Source of the DNA: Variovorax boronicumulans
GTDB lineage: Bacteria > Pseudomonadota > Gammaproteobacteria > Burkholderiales > Burkholderiaceae_C
DNA: 64,000 nt
Reading direction: 5' to 3'
Assembly (NCBI RefSeq): GCF_007677875.1
Contig: NZ_VEDO01000025.1
Span: 1 to 64,000, forward strand
Shown here: piece by piece, positions 35,209 through 43,863 of the stretch
Layout of the letters: every line of letters starts with the position of its first letter
Position numbering within the stretch: position 1 is the first letter of the stretch
The notes under the pieces: model-generated
The model's database searches: none
What the model was told of the DNA's origin: nothing
Seen by the model: the letters and a program-made list of their open reading frames with translations, nothing else
Position numbers and translations under genes: made by a program

Positions 35209-35739
35209 TCAGGCTTTCGCGTCGCCGTGGGGCACGTCTTCGTTGTCGGTGATGTTCACCAGTTCAGCCTCGCGCATGCGCCCGGTCACGAGGCGGAACA
35301 GCTGCAACAGCAGCACCGGGACGGACAGCACCGAGAACACGAGGCCACTGGCGTAGAAGTAGCCCATGGAGACTTCCATGACCGCGCTGGTCGAGGCCCA
35401 GTTGATCTTCACCTGCTCGTACGAGCCGCGAAAGACCAGCCACGTCAGAAACAGCATCAGCAGCAGCGTGAGCAGCAGGCACAGCTTCTTGCCGCCGCGC
35501 GGCAGCCTGGAGATCAAGGAATCGGTGCCCAGGTGGGCACGTTCGTTCAACGCCACGACAGCGCCCAGGAAGGTCATCCACACGAACAGCCAGCGCGACA
35601 GTTCTTCGGACAGCAGCAGGCCGGAGTTGAAGCCGTACCGCATCACCACGTTGCCGAACACCAGCACCACCATGACGGCCATGCAGATCACCATCAGCCA
35701 CTGCAAGCCCTTGAAGAGCCCGTCGATCGCCCGCTGCAC
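35209..35739 (-). CDS. TRAP transporter small permease DctQ (second system)
   Basis: A 176-residue membrane protein with four hydrophobic segments and DctQ features (VVMRYGFNSGLLLSEELSRW, then VALNERAHLGTDS). It lies between aroQ (4 bp gap) and dctM (12 bp gap) in one tightly packed transcription unit. Confidence 0.94.
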   Translation of the reverse strand: MQRAIDGLFKGLQWLMVICMAVMVVLVFGNVVMRYGFNSGLLLSEELSRWLFVWMTFLGAVVALNERAHLGTDSLISRLPRGGKKLCLLLTLLLMLFLTWLVFRGSYEQVKINWASTSAVMEVSMGYFYASGLVFSVLSVPVLLLQLFRLVTGRMREAELVNITDNEDVPHGDAKA

Positions 35740-35743
35740 GGCG

Positions 35744-36190
35744 TCAGGCCTTCTTGGCGGACTGCGCCAGGGCCACCACGCCGCGCAGGCCCAGCAGGTA
35801 GGACATCGGGCCCAGGCCCTGGATCGTGGCCTTCACCGCAGGCGAGATGATGGAATGGGCACGCCAGGTCTCACGTGCGGCGATGTTGGACATGTGCACC
35901 TCCAGCACCGGGAAGGGCATGGCCTTGATCGCATCGTGCAGCGGCACGCCGTGCTGGGTCAGCCCGGCCGGGTTGACCAGCGCGCCGGCGGCGGTGTCGA
36001 TGTGTTCGTGCAGGAAGTCGATCAGCGCGCCTTCGTGGTTGGACTGCAGCGTGGCCAGCTCGACGCCGAGTTCGCCGGCCAGCGCGGCCAGCTGCTCGTT
36101 GATCTGCGCCAGCGTGGTGGTGCCGTAGATGTGGGGTTCGCGCCGGCCGAACAGGTTCAGGTTGGGGCCGTGCAGGACGAGGATCTTCAT
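35744..36190 (-). CDS. aroQ: Type II 3-dehydroquinate dehydratase
   Basis: The 148-residue product has all major AroQ landmarks: VLHGPNLNLFGRREPHIYG with the catalytic Tyr near residue 22, LVNPAGLTQHGVPLHDAI, and VHMSNIAARETWRAHSIISP. The family usually has His in SNIHARE where this has Ala, while the catalytic His of VHMS is kept. The enzyme interconverts 3-dehydroquinate and 3-dehydroshikimate. Placement inside a TRAP operon, not with biosynthetic genes, suggests a catabolic copy for quinate or shikimate use. Confidence 0.95.
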   Translation of the reverse strand: MKILVLHGPNLNLFGRREPHIYGTTTLAQINEQLAALAGELGVELATLQSNHEGALIDFLHEHIDTAAGALVNPAGLTQHGVPLHDAIKAMPFPVLEVHMSNIAARETWRAHSIISPAVKATIQGLGPMSYLLGLRGVVALAQSAKKA

Positions 36191-36218
36191 TTCTTGTGTT
36201 CCGGAGCGCTTGGGGACT

Positions 36219-37235
36219 TCACTTGCGGACCTTGGCCAGTTCGTCGTTGTAGAGCTTGACGATGGCGGGGTCGTAGCTGCTGGCGAACTTCTCCAGCACC
36301 GGCTTGACGATGGCGCCCATGCGGGCCTGCTCGGCCGGGGCGATGGTGTTGTACTGCATGCCCTTGGCCTGCAGCTCGCCCACGGCCTTCTGCGCGGCGG
36401 CGCGGCTGACCTGACGCTGGTAGCGGCGGGCCTCGTCGGCCGCTTCGTGCATGGCCTTCTGCTCGGTGGGCGAGAGCTTGTCCCAGAAGCGCTTGCTGAC
36501 CAGCACGATGTTGGCGGCGTAGACGTGGTTGGTGGCGCTGACGAACTTGTTCACCTCGAAGAACTTGTTCGACAGGATCACGGCGAAGGGGTTCTCCTGG
36601 CCGTCCACGGCCTTGGCCTCCAGCGCGCCGTACAGCTCGGCGAACGGCATGGGCACGGGGTTGGCCTTGAAGGCCTTGAACGATTCGAGGAAGACCGGGT
36701 TCGGGATCACGCGCAGCTTGAGGCCCTCCAGGTCCTCGGCCTTGGCGATGGGCCGCTTGCTGTTGGTCACGTTGCGAAAGCCCAGGTCCCAGTAGCCCAG
36801 CGCCACCAGGCCCTTCTCGGGCAGCTTGGCGATCAGCGCCTGGCCCAGCGGGCCGTCCAGCAGCGCATCGGCCTGCTCGAAGGTGGACACCGCGAACGGG
36901 AAGTCCACCAGGCCGAACTCCTTGACGATGCCGGCCAGCGAGGTCGTGGCCGGGGCCGACATCTCCTGCACGCCGCCCTGCAGCGCGGACTGCTGCTGCA
37001 TCTCGTTGCCGAGCTGGTTGGACGGGAACTCCTGCACCTTGAACTTGCCGCCCGTCTTGGCCGCCAGCAGTTCCGAGAAGCGCTTGACGCCGAAGCTGAC
37101 CGGGTGGTCGGTGTTGTTCAGGTGGCCGAACTTGATGGTGCGCTCCTGGATGTCCTGGGCCAGGGTGGCGGTGGCGGACAAAGCCAGCACGGCGCTCGCG
37201 GCCGTGGCCAGGACGCTGCGGAACAAGGGATTCAC
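36219..37235 (-). CDS. TRAP transporter substrate-binding protein DctP (second system)
   Basis: The 338-residue product has a signal peptide (about residues 1-27, ATLAQ) and DctP motifs, including IKFGHLNNTDHPVSFGVKRF and LEGLKLRVIPNPVFLESFKA. The Arg in LRV is the usual carboxylate-binding residue. It is first in the order dctP-aroQ-dctQ-dctM and is divergent from an IclR regulator. The gap carries two IclR-type operators 51-83 bp upstream of this start. Confidence 0.94.
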   Translation of the reverse strand: MNPLFRSVLATAASAVLALSATATLAQDIQERTIKFGHLNNTDHPVSFGVKRFSELLAAKTGGKFKVQEFPSNQLGNEMQQQSALQGGVQEMSAPATTSLAGIVKEFGLVDFPFAVSTFEQADALLDGPLGQALIAKLPEKGLVALGYWDLGFRNVTNSKRPIAKAEDLEGLKLRVIPNPVFLESFKAFKANPVPMPFAELYGALEAKAVDGQENPFAVILSNKFFEVNKFVSATNHVYAANIVLVSKRFWDKLSPTEQKAMHEAADEARRYQRQVSRAAAQKAVGELQAKGMQYNTIAPAEQARMGAIVKPVLEKFASSYDPAIVKLYNDELAKVRK

Positions 37236-37285
37236 GGGTGCTCCTCTCGGGGGTGGGTGGTGGAATGTGACGATGCTAGGGTTTT

Positions 37286-37318
37286 AGGAAATCTTTTCCA
37301 TTAAGGAAAACCCTTCCA
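37286..37318. promoter_or_regulatory. Two tandem IclR-type operators (dctP/iclR promoter region)
   Basis: Site 1, AGGAA-ATCTT-TTCCA (37286-37300), and site 2, AGGAA-AACCC-TTCCA (37304-37318), have centres 18 bp apart. Together they give a strict 9-bp alternation of GGAA and TTCC. The form matches the known IclR consensus TGGAA-N5-TTCCA. They lie between divergent dctP and iclR starts and are probably bound by the IclR paralogues of this window. Confidence 0.78.
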
Positions 37319-37352
37319 AAAAAGAAGGCACTTCCGCACAACAATCCGGCGC

Positions 37353-38147
37353 ATGGCAAGCACGCTGGAACGCTCCCTGACCATCCTGGAATACCTGGCC
37401 ATGCGGCCGACGGGCAAGACCCTGTCGACCATGGCCGAGGAGCTGGCCCTGCCGCTGTCGGCCTGCCACCGGCTGCTCAGCGACCTGGTGCGCTGCGGCT
37501 ACGTGCGCCAGACGCGCGAGCACGGCGACTACGCGCTGACCACCAAGCTGGCGGCGCTGGGCCTGTCCTACCTGGGCGGCTCGGGCATTGTCGAGCTGGC
37601 CCAACCCATCATCGACCGGCTGGCCGAGACCAGCGGCGAGCTGGTGCGCCTGGCCATCGTCGACGGCGACCGGCTGACCTTCGTGGCCAAGGCCCAGGGC
37701 GCGCGCTTCGGCCTGCGCTATGACCCCGACATGGGCATCGACGTGCGTCTGTCGTGCAGCGCGGCCGGCCACGCCTGGCTCATGACGCTGTCCGAGGAGC
37801 GTGCGCTGGAACTCATCGTCCGCCAGGGTTTCGGCGATCCGCGCGACTACGGCCCGCAGGCGCCCACGGGCTGGAAGGCCGTGGTCGACCTGCTCGCGCA
37901 GGACCGCACGCGCGGCGTGTCGCAGATGCACGAGATGTATGCGCCCGGCATGAGCGCCATGGCCGCCCCGGTGCGCCGGCACGGGGAGGCGGCCACGGGC
38001 GTGATCACCATCGCCGGGCCGTCCATCCGCCTGGACGCGCGGCGCATGGAGGAACTGGCCGCGCCGCTGCTGGCCGCGGCCGAGGAACTGGCGCTGGCCA
38101 CGGCCACCTCGCCCATCCTGGCGCGCCGCCCGGGAGCCGCGCGGTGA
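37353..38147 (+). CDS. IclR family transcriptional regulator (paralogue 1)
   Basis: The 264-residue product has an N-terminal winged helix (LERSLTILEYLAMRP, then LSACHRLLSDLVRCGYVRQ) and the IclR effector domain (LVRLAIVDGDRLTFVAKAQG, CSAAGHAWLMTLSEERALEL, YAPGMSAMAAPV). It is very similar throughout to the regulator at 55157-55960, so the two are recent paralogues. It is divergent from the TRAP-aroQ operon and its promoter holds two IclR-type operators, implying autoregulation and control of that operon. The secretion operon begins only 53 bp after its stop, so it may be co-transcribed with it. Confidence 0.93.
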   Translation: MASTLERSLTILEYLAMRPTGKTLSTMAEELALPLSACHRLLSDLVRCGYVRQTREHGDYALTTKLAALGLSYLGGSGIVELAQPIIDRLAETSGELVRLAIVDGDRLTFVAKAQGARFGLRYDPDMGIDVRLSCSAAGHAWLMTLSEERALELIVRQGFGDPRDYGPQAPTGWKAVVDLLAQDRTRGVSQMHEMYAPGMSAMAAPVRRHGEAATGVITIAGPSIRLDARRMEELAAPLLAAAEELALATATSPILARRPGAAR

Positions 38148-38200
38148 ACCCGCTGCCCCTCCGCGGCACCGCAGGCCGCACCCCCTGGAGACACCAGCCC

Positions 38201-38617
38201 ATGCCCGCCCACCGCCGGCCCCGCGGCTTCACGCTGCTCGAACTGCTGGTCGTCATGGTCATCATCGGCCTCTTGGCCGCCTACGTGGCGCCGCGCTACT
38301 TCTCGCAGGTCGGCAAGTCCGAGGTGCGCGCCGCGCAGGCGCAGATCGCCGCGCTGGCCAGCGCGCTCAACACCTACCGGCTGGACGTGGGCCAGTACCC
38401 CAGCGACGAGCAGGGCCTGGCCGCGCTGACCGCGCGCCCCACCGGCGTGGCCCGCTGGGACGGCCCCTACCTGCAAAAAGGCGTGCCGCCCGATCCCTGG
38501 GGCCGGCCCTACCTCTACAAGTCGCCCGGGCAGCACGGCGAGTTCGACCTGTACTCGCTGGGCAAGGACGGCCAGGCCGGCGGCAGCGGCGATGCGGCCG
38601 ACGTGACCAGCTGGTAG
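38201..38617 (+). CDS. gspG: Type II secretion major pseudopilin
   Basis: The 138-residue prepilin has the leader PRGFTLLELLVVMVIIGLLA with the peptidase site after Gly and Glu at mature position 5. It also has the GspG C-terminal features: GQYPSDEQGLAALTARP, then PPDPWGRPYLYKSPG and FDLYSLGKDG, the last two shaping the calcium-binding loop. It forms the pseudopilus that pushes folded exoproteins through the secretin. It is first in an operon running to 47785; no prepilin peptidase gene is present in the window. Confidence 0.95.
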   Translation: MPAHRRPRGFTLLELLVVMVIIGLLAAYVAPRYFSQVGKSEVRAAQAQIAALASALNTYRLDVGQYPSDEQGLAALTARPTGVARWDGPYLQKGVPPDPWGRPYLYKSPGQHGEFDLYSLGKDGQAGGSGDAADVTSW

Positions 38618-38631
38618 CGGGAGCCCACGCG

Positions 38632-39834
38632 ATGCAGTTCGATGTGCGCGGCTTCCGCCCCGGCGAAGGCGTCGTGCGGCTGGCGGTCGAGGCCGACGAC
38701 CTGGCCACGGCCACGCAGCGCGCGCGCGCCCAGGGCCTGGCGGTGCTGTCGGCCGCGCCCCGGCGCACCCCGTTCGCGCGGCCCGGACTGCCCACCTTGC
38801 GCCTGCAGCGCAGGCCGCGCTTTCCGCTGCTGCAGTTCACGCTGGAGCTCATGGCCCTGCTGCAGGCCGGCCTCTCCTTGCCCGAGACGCTGGACACGCT
38901 GCTGGAGAAGGAAACGCGCAGCGACGTGCGCCCCGTGCTGGCCGCGATGCGCGCGCGCCTGTTCGAAGGCCAGTCCTTCTCGCGCGTGCTGGCTGCGCTA
39001 CCCCAGGCCTTCCCGCCGCTGTACGTGACCACGGTGCAGGCCTCCGAGCGCAGCGGCGACCTGGTTGAGTCGCTGGCCCGCTATGTGGACTACCACGAGC
39101 GGCTGGACCTGGTGCGCAAGAAGGTGGTGTCGGCCTCGATCTACCCGGTCGCGCTGCTGGCGCTGGGCGGCCTCGTGGTGCTGTTCCTGCTCGGCTATGT
39201 GGTGCCGCGCTTTTCCGGCATCTACGCCGAATCGGGCCGCGACCTGCCCTGGATGTCGATGCTGCTGTTGCGTTGGGGCCAGGGCGTGCAGGCGCATGGC
39301 GCGGCCATCGGTGCCGCGCTGCCCGTGCTCGCGGTGCTGGCCGCCGCCAGCGCGCGCCGGCTGCTGCCGCGCGGCGTGGCGCTGCTCACGCGCATCCCCG
39401 CCATCGGCACGCGGCTGGCCACCTACCACCTGGCGCGCTTTTACCGCTCGCTGGGCATGCTGCTGCGCGGCGGCACGCCCATCGTGCCGGCCCTGGCCAT
39501 GGTCGCAGGCCTGCTGCCGCTGCACATGCGCCAGGGCCTGGTGCACGCGACGCAGCAGGTGCGCGAGGGCATCGTGCTGTCCGACGCCATGGCCGCCGCG
39601 GGGCTGACCACGCCGGTGGCCGCGCGCATGCTGCGGGTGGGCGAGAACAGCGGCGACATGGCGGCCATGATGGAGCGCATCGCCGGCTTCCACGACGAGG
39701 AGCTCGCGCGCTGGATCGAGTGGTTCACCAAGCTGTTCGAGCCGGTGCTGATGGCCGTGATCGGCGTGGTCATCGGCGCCATCGTGATCCTGATGTACCT
39801 GCCGATCTTCGAGCTGGCAGGCAGCCTGGGATGA
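38632..39834 (+). CDS. gspF: Type II secretion inner-membrane platform protein
   Basis: A 400-residue GspF/PilC-like protein with two repeated cytoplasmic helical domains (FTLELMALLQAGLSLPETLD and HLARFYRSLGMLLRGGTPIV) and three membrane segments, the last near the C-terminus (VIGVVIGAIVILMYLPIFEL). It anchors the GspE ATPase. It follows gspG by 14 bp and overlaps gspE by 4 bp. Confidence 0.95.
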   Translation: MQFDVRGFRPGEGVVRLAVEADDLATATQRARAQGLAVLSAAPRRTPFARPGLPTLRLQRRPRFPLLQFTLELMALLQAGLSLPETLDTLLEKETRSDVRPVLAAMRARLFEGQSFSRVLAALPQAFPPLYVTTVQASERSGDLVESLARYVDYHERLDLVRKKVVSASIYPVALLALGGLVVLFLLGYVVPRFSGIYAESGRDLPWMSMLLLRWGQGVQAHGAAIGAALPVLAVLAAASARRLLPRGVALLTRIPAIGTRLATYHLARFYRSLGMLLRGGTPIVPALAMVAGLLPLHMRQGLVHATQQVREGIVLSDAMAAAGLTTPVAARMLRVGENSGDMAAMMERIAGFHDEELARWIEWFTKLFEPVLMAVIGVVIGAIVILMYLPIFELAGSLG

Positions 39835-41513
39835 ACGCGGCCCTGCCCTCCTTCACGGCGCGCGACATCGCCGAGGCACGCCGGCTGGCCACCGAGCGCG
39901 GCGCCCCGGTCGTGCGCATGCTGGAAGAACTGTCCGGCGACGCGCCCGAGCGCTTCACCGCGCGGCTGGCGCAAAGCCTGCACTACCCGCTGGCGCGCAT
40001 CGACGACCTGCACGCCTGGCAGCCGGCCTTTGACGCCCTGCCCTTCGCCGCATGCCACGCGCTGCAGATGCTGGCGCTGCGTGATGGCGATGGCGCGCTG
40101 CAACTGGTGCTGGGCGACCCGTTCGACGACCAGCGCTGCGCGCGCGCCGAGCAGGCGCTGGGCCAGCCCGCGCGCTGGATGCTCGCGCACGGCGGCGACA
40201 TCGCGGCCTGGCTGGCGCGGCACGAGGAAGGCCTCTCGGCGCTGGAGCATTTGCAGATCGCCGGCGCCACCAGCGCCAGCGCCGGCAGCGAGGCCGAGGA
40301 CCTTTCGTTCCAGAGCATCGCCGAAGGCAGCAGCGCCGTGGTGCGCCTGGTGCGCTCCACGCTGTACGACGCGCTCAAGGCGAACGCCTCGGACATCCAC
40401 CTGGAGACCGGCGCCGGCGGCCTGGCCATCAAGTACCGCATCGACGGCGTGCTGGTGGCCGTGCGCAGCGACGCCGGCCAGGAACTGGCCGAGCAGGTGA
40501 TCTCGCGCATCAAGGTCATGGCGGCGCTGGACATCGCCGAGCGCCGCATCCCGCAGGACGGGCGCTTCACGGTGGCCGTGCGCGGCCGCGAGATCGACCT
40601 GCGCGTGTCCATCATGCCGTCCATCTTCGGCGAGGACGCGGTGCTGCGCATCCTGGACAAGCAGCAGCTGGCCGACGCCGCGCGCGGGCTCACGCTGGAC
40701 AGCCTGGGCTTCGGCGCGGCGGAGCGCCGCACCATCCGCCGCCTGGCCGGCGAGCCGCACGGCATGCTGCTCGTGACCGGCCCGACCGGCAGCGGCAAGA
40801 CCACCACGCTGTACGCGGCCATCTCGGAGATCCACCACGGCCACGAGAAGATCGTGACCATCGAGGACCCGGTGGAGTACCAGCTGCCCGGCGTGCTGCA
40901 GATCCCCGTGAACGAGAAGAAGGGCCTGACCTTCGCGCGCGGCCTGCGCTCCATCCTGCGGCACGACCCCGACCGCGTGATGGTGGGCGAGATCCGCGAC
41001 GCGGAGACCGCGCAGATCGCGATCCAGGCCGCGCTGACGGGCCACCTGGTGTTCACCACCGTGCACGCCAACAACGTGTTCGACGTGCTGGGCCGCTTCG
41101 CCCACATGGGCATCGACGCCTACAGCTTCACGGCCGCGCTGAACGGGATCGTGGCGCAGCGCCTGGTGCGGCGCAATTGCCCGCACTGCAGCGCGCCCGT
41201 GCAGCCGGGCGCCGAAGCGCTGGCCGATGCCGGCCTGGCCGGCGCGGACCTTTCGGCCGTGCACTTCATGGCCGGACGCGGCTGCGGCCAGTGCCGCGCC
41301 ACCGGCTACTTGGGCCGCGTGGCCATTGCCGAGATCCTCGTGATGACGGACGAACTGGCCGAACTCATCATCACGCGCCAGCCCGTGCGTGTGCTCAAGG
41401 ACACCGCGCGCCGCAACGGCACGCGACTGCTGCGCGAGGCCGCGCTGGACCTGTTGCGCGCAGGCGCGACCAGCCTGGAGGAGGTGCAGCGTGTCACGAC
41501 TGCCGTGGCGTGA
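39831..41513 (+). CDS. gspE: Type II secretion ATPase
   Basis: The 560-residue product is a secretion ATPase: Walker A GPTGSGKTTTLYAA near residue 317, Asp box IEDPVEYQLPGV, Walker B/His box region RSILRHDPDRVMVGEIRDAE with HLVFTTVHANN, and a zinc-binding four-cysteine domain (CPHC ... CGQC). An N-terminal MshEN-like region precedes them. It powers pseudopilus assembly at the inner membrane. The ATG at 39831 overlaps the gspF stop. Confidence 0.96.
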   Translation: MNAALPSFTARDIAEARRLATERGAPVVRMLEELSGDAPERFTARLAQSLHYPLARIDDLHAWQPAFDALPFAACHALQMLALRDGDGALQLVLGDPFDDQRCARAEQALGQPARWMLAHGGDIAAWLARHEEGLSALEHLQIAGATSASAGSEAEDLSFQSIAEGSSAVVRLVRSTLYDALKANASDIHLETGAGGLAIKYRIDGVLVAVRSDAGQELAEQVISRIKVMAALDIAERRIPQDGRFTVAVRGREIDLRVSIMPSIFGEDAVLRILDKQQLADAARGLTLDSLGFGAAERRTIRRLAGEPHGMLLVTGPTGSGKTTTLYAAISEIHHGHEKIVTIEDPVEYQLPGVLQIPVNEKKGLTFARGLRSILRHDPDRVMVGEIRDAETAQIAIQAALTGHLVFTTVHANNVFDVLGRFAHMGIDAYSFTAALNGIVAQRLVRRNCPHCSAPVQPGAEALADAGLAGADLSAVHFMAGRGCGQCRATGYLGRVAIAEILVMTDELAELIITRQPVRVLKDTARRNGTRLLREAALDLLRAGATSLEEVQRVTTAVA

Positions 41514-42273
41514 GCAGGCCGCTGTCTGGCTGGCGCCTTCGCAGGTGGGGCTGGTGCTGCGCCGGCGCGGCTGGCAGCCGCCGCAGCAGCACCGGCAGGC
41601 CGTGGCTGCGGACGGCGCCGATGCGCTGCTGCTGGCGCTGGGCGCCCTGGTGGCCCAGGCCGCGCCGCGCCGCGCGCGGGCGCGCATCGTGGTGTCCAAC
41701 CGCCTGGTGCACATGGCGCTGTTGCCCGACGGCCGTGCGCTGCGTGGCGGGGCTGAACGCCGCGTGGCCGCGCGCGAACTGCTGCGCAGCGTGCATGGCG
41801 ATGCGGTCGAGGGCTGGGACCTGGCCGTGGACGCTGCCGCCGGTGCCGGCATGCCCGCCGCTGCGCTCGATGCGGGCTGGCTGGCGCGCCTGCGGCAGCA
41901 GGTATTGCAGGCCGGCCTGCATGCCGTGTCCGTGCGCCCGCTGCTGGCACTGGCGGCCGCCCATGCCTGGCCGCGCCTGGCCGGCCGCGCGGCCTGGCTG
42001 CTGGTGACCGAGACCGACGGCGCGCTGCTGGCGCGCATCGATCCGGCGCAGGGCTGGCAGAGCCTGCGCAGCCTGCCCTTCGACGCCGCGCAGGGCCAGG
42101 CCGCGCTGGCGCCCTGGCTCGCGCGCTGCGCGCTGCTGGAGGGTCTGGAGCCCGTCGAGCAGCCGCTGGTGCACGTGGCCTGGCAGGGCATGGGAGCGGC
42201 GGGGCCGGTCACGTGGCCCGGCCTTCCCGGGTGGCAGGCCGAGCACCTCGCGCTGAGCGCGCAAGACATTTGA
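41491..42273 (+). CDS. GspL/PilM-like assembly protein (divergent)
   Basis: A 260-residue protein in the position where GspL or PilM would be expected. It starts with GTG at 41491, supported by the strong GGAGGAG site 7 nt before it, and overlaps the gspE end by 23 bp. The sequence is Ala/Arg-rich with no membrane segment and no clear actin-fold motifs. Assignment rests on order (E, this gene, then two small membrane proteins) and size. It probably links the ATPase to the membrane subunits. Confidence 0.55.
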   Translation: MSRLPWREQAAVWLAPSQVGLVLRRRGWQPPQQHRQAVAADGADALLLALGALVAQAAPRRARARIVVSNRLVHMALLPDGRALRGGAERRVAARELLRSVHGDAVEGWDLAVDAAAGAGMPAAALDAGWLARLRQQVLQAGLHAVSVRPLLALAAAHAWPRLAGRAAWLLVTETDGALLARIDPAQGWQSLRSLPFDAAQGQAALAPWLARCALLEGLEPVEQPLVHVAWQGMGAAGPVTWPGLPGWQAEHLALSAQDI

Positions 42274-42274
42274 G

Positions 42275-42787
42275 ATGGCCTTGCGCGCACCCGAACTCGA
42301 GTTTCTGCCGCCCTCGCCCTGGGCCCGCTGGTGGGGCCACGGCGTGCTGGCGCTGGGCCTGGCGGCCTGCGCGCTGGTCGGCCTGCGCCACGGCCAGGCC
42401 CTGGATGCGCGGGCCGTTGCAAGCGCACGCCTGCAGCCGCAGGCCGGCAGCGCCGCCAGGGCCGTGCCGCCCGCGCTGGCGGCCGAGACCGCGGCGGCGC
42501 AGGCCGTCGCGGCCACGCTGGCCGTGCCCTGGGATGCCTGGTTCCGCGCGCTCGAGGCCGTCGAGGTGCCCGGGGTGTTCCTGACGGCGCTGCAGCCCGA
42601 GGGCGGCAGCCGGCGCGCGCGCCTGGGCGGCCAGGCCGCGGACCTGGCCCAGGTGCTGGCCTACATGGCCCGGCTCGAACGGCAACCCGGCTTCCGCCAG
42701 GTGCTGCTGGTGGAGCATGCGCTGCAGGAGGATGCGGCCACGCCGGCGCTGCGCTTCACGCTGACCGCCGAATGGGAGGGCCCATGA
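42275..42787 (+). CDS. PilN/GspL-C-like bitopic membrane protein
   Basis: A 170-residue protein with one membrane segment (about residues 20-37, GVLALGLAACALVGLRHG) and a periplasmic ferredoxin-like C-terminal part (VPGVFLTALQPEGGSRRARL). This layout fits PilN or the C-terminal half of GspL. It starts 1 bp after the previous stop and overlaps the next gene by ATGA. Confidence 0.6.
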   Translation: MALRAPELEFLPPSPWARWWGHGVLALGLAACALVGLRHGQALDARAVASARLQPQAGSAARAVPPALAAETAAAQAVAATLAVPWDAWFRALEAVEVPGVFLTALQPEGGSRRARLGGQAADLAQVLAYMARLERQPGFRQVLLVEHALQEDAATPALRFTLTAEWEGP

Positions 42788-43266
42788 CGGCCGGCCGCCT
42801 GGCGGCGATCGGCCTGCTGCTGCTCGCGCTGGCCGTGGCCGCCGAGTTCACGCTGGTCGCCCCGCTGCGCGCCGAGCAGGCCGCGCTCGCGGCCGTGGTA
42901 CCGCCAGCGCCGCGCGCCGATGCCGCGCAGGCGGCGCCGGCCGCGCAGCTGGCGCAATTCCATGCGGCCTTCCCGCCGCTGGATGCGCTGGCCGAGGCGC
43001 TGGCCGCCATGGACATCGCAGCGCGCCAGGCCGGCGTGCCGCTGCGCGCGGCCGAGTACCGGCTGGAGCAACGCGCCGACGACCCGCGCCTGGCGCGCTA
43101 CCGCATCGCGCTGCGCACCGCTGGCGACTACGCGCAAATCCGCGGCTTCCTGGGCGGTCTGCTGGAGCACAACGCCTTCGTCGCGCTGGACGACGTGGAG
43201 TTCCGCCGCACGGCCGATGCGCGGCTCGAGGCCGACCTGCGGCTGTCGCTCTACCTGCGCCGCTGA
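42784..43266 (+). CDS. PilO/GspM-like bitopic membrane protein
   Basis: A 160-residue protein with an N-terminal membrane segment (about residues 5-25) and a periplasmic domain whose IALRTAGDYAQIRGFLGGLL stretch is typical of PilO/GspM ferredoxin-like folds. It would dimerise with the preceding PilN-like protein in the inner-membrane platform. It is translationally coupled to the preceding gene. Confidence 0.6.
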   Translation: MTAGRLAAIGLLLLALAVAAEFTLVAPLRAEQAALAAVVPPAPRADAAQAAPAAQLAQFHAAFPPLDALAEALAAMDIAARQAGVPLRAAEYRLEQRADDPRLARYRIALRTAGDYAQIRGFLGGLLEHNAFVALDDVEFRRTADARLEADLRLSLYLRR

Positions 43267-43269
43267 GCC

Positions 43270-43863
43270 ATGGCCTTGTCGACCCGCCAGCGCTGGATGC
43301 TCTACGGTGTGGCCGCCCTGCTCACGGGCGCGGCCATGCTGGCCGTGCAGCCGCAGGACGCGGCCGACCCGCCCGCTGCCTGCGCGCCGGCGGCACGGCC
43401 CGCACGCGCCCTGCCCGCCGGCACCGCGCCGGCCGCCCCGCTGGCCGTGCCGCAGCGCCCCTATGGCGGCGCCGGCCGCAACCCCTTCGGCGACCCGGCG
43501 CAGGAAGCGGTGGCCACTACTGCCGCGGCGCAGACCGCTGCCGCCGCACCGCCCGCGGCGCCGGTGCCGGCGCCCGACCTGACCGCCGCCGCACCGGCAC
43601 TGCCCTTCCGCTTCCTGGGCCGCTGGACCGAAGACGGCACGAGCACCGTGTTCCTCGCGCACGGCCCACGCCAGCTGGCCGCCGTGGCCGGCCGCCCTCT
43701 CACCCCCGACTACCTGGTCGAGCACATCGGCACGCGCGAGCTGCGCCTGCTGCACGTGCCGACCGGCACCCGCCACGTGCTGGCCCTGGCGGCCGGCCAG
43801 GGCGCCAGCGCGCCCGCGGCCGGCGCGGCGCCCACCGCAGCCGACACCGAGGAGCAGAACTAG
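43270..43863 (+). CDS. GspC/PilP-like periplasmic linker protein
   Basis: A 197-residue protein with an N-terminal membrane segment (WMLYGVAALLTGAAMLAV), a long Ala/Pro-rich linker and a small C-terminal beta domain (LPFRFLGRWTEDGTSTVFLA). This layout matches GspC/PilP proteins, which connect the platform to the secretin. Its stop overlaps the secretin start by one base. Confidence 0.6.
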   Translation: MALSTRQRWMLYGVAALLTGAAMLAVQPQDAADPPAACAPAARPARALPAGTAPAAPLAVPQRPYGGAGRNPFGDPAQEAVATTAAAQTAAAAPPAAPVPAPDLTAAAPALPFRFLGRWTEDGTSTVFLAHGPRQLAAVAGRPLTPDYLVEHIGTRELRLLHVPTGTRHVLALAAGQGASAPAAGAAPTAADTEEQN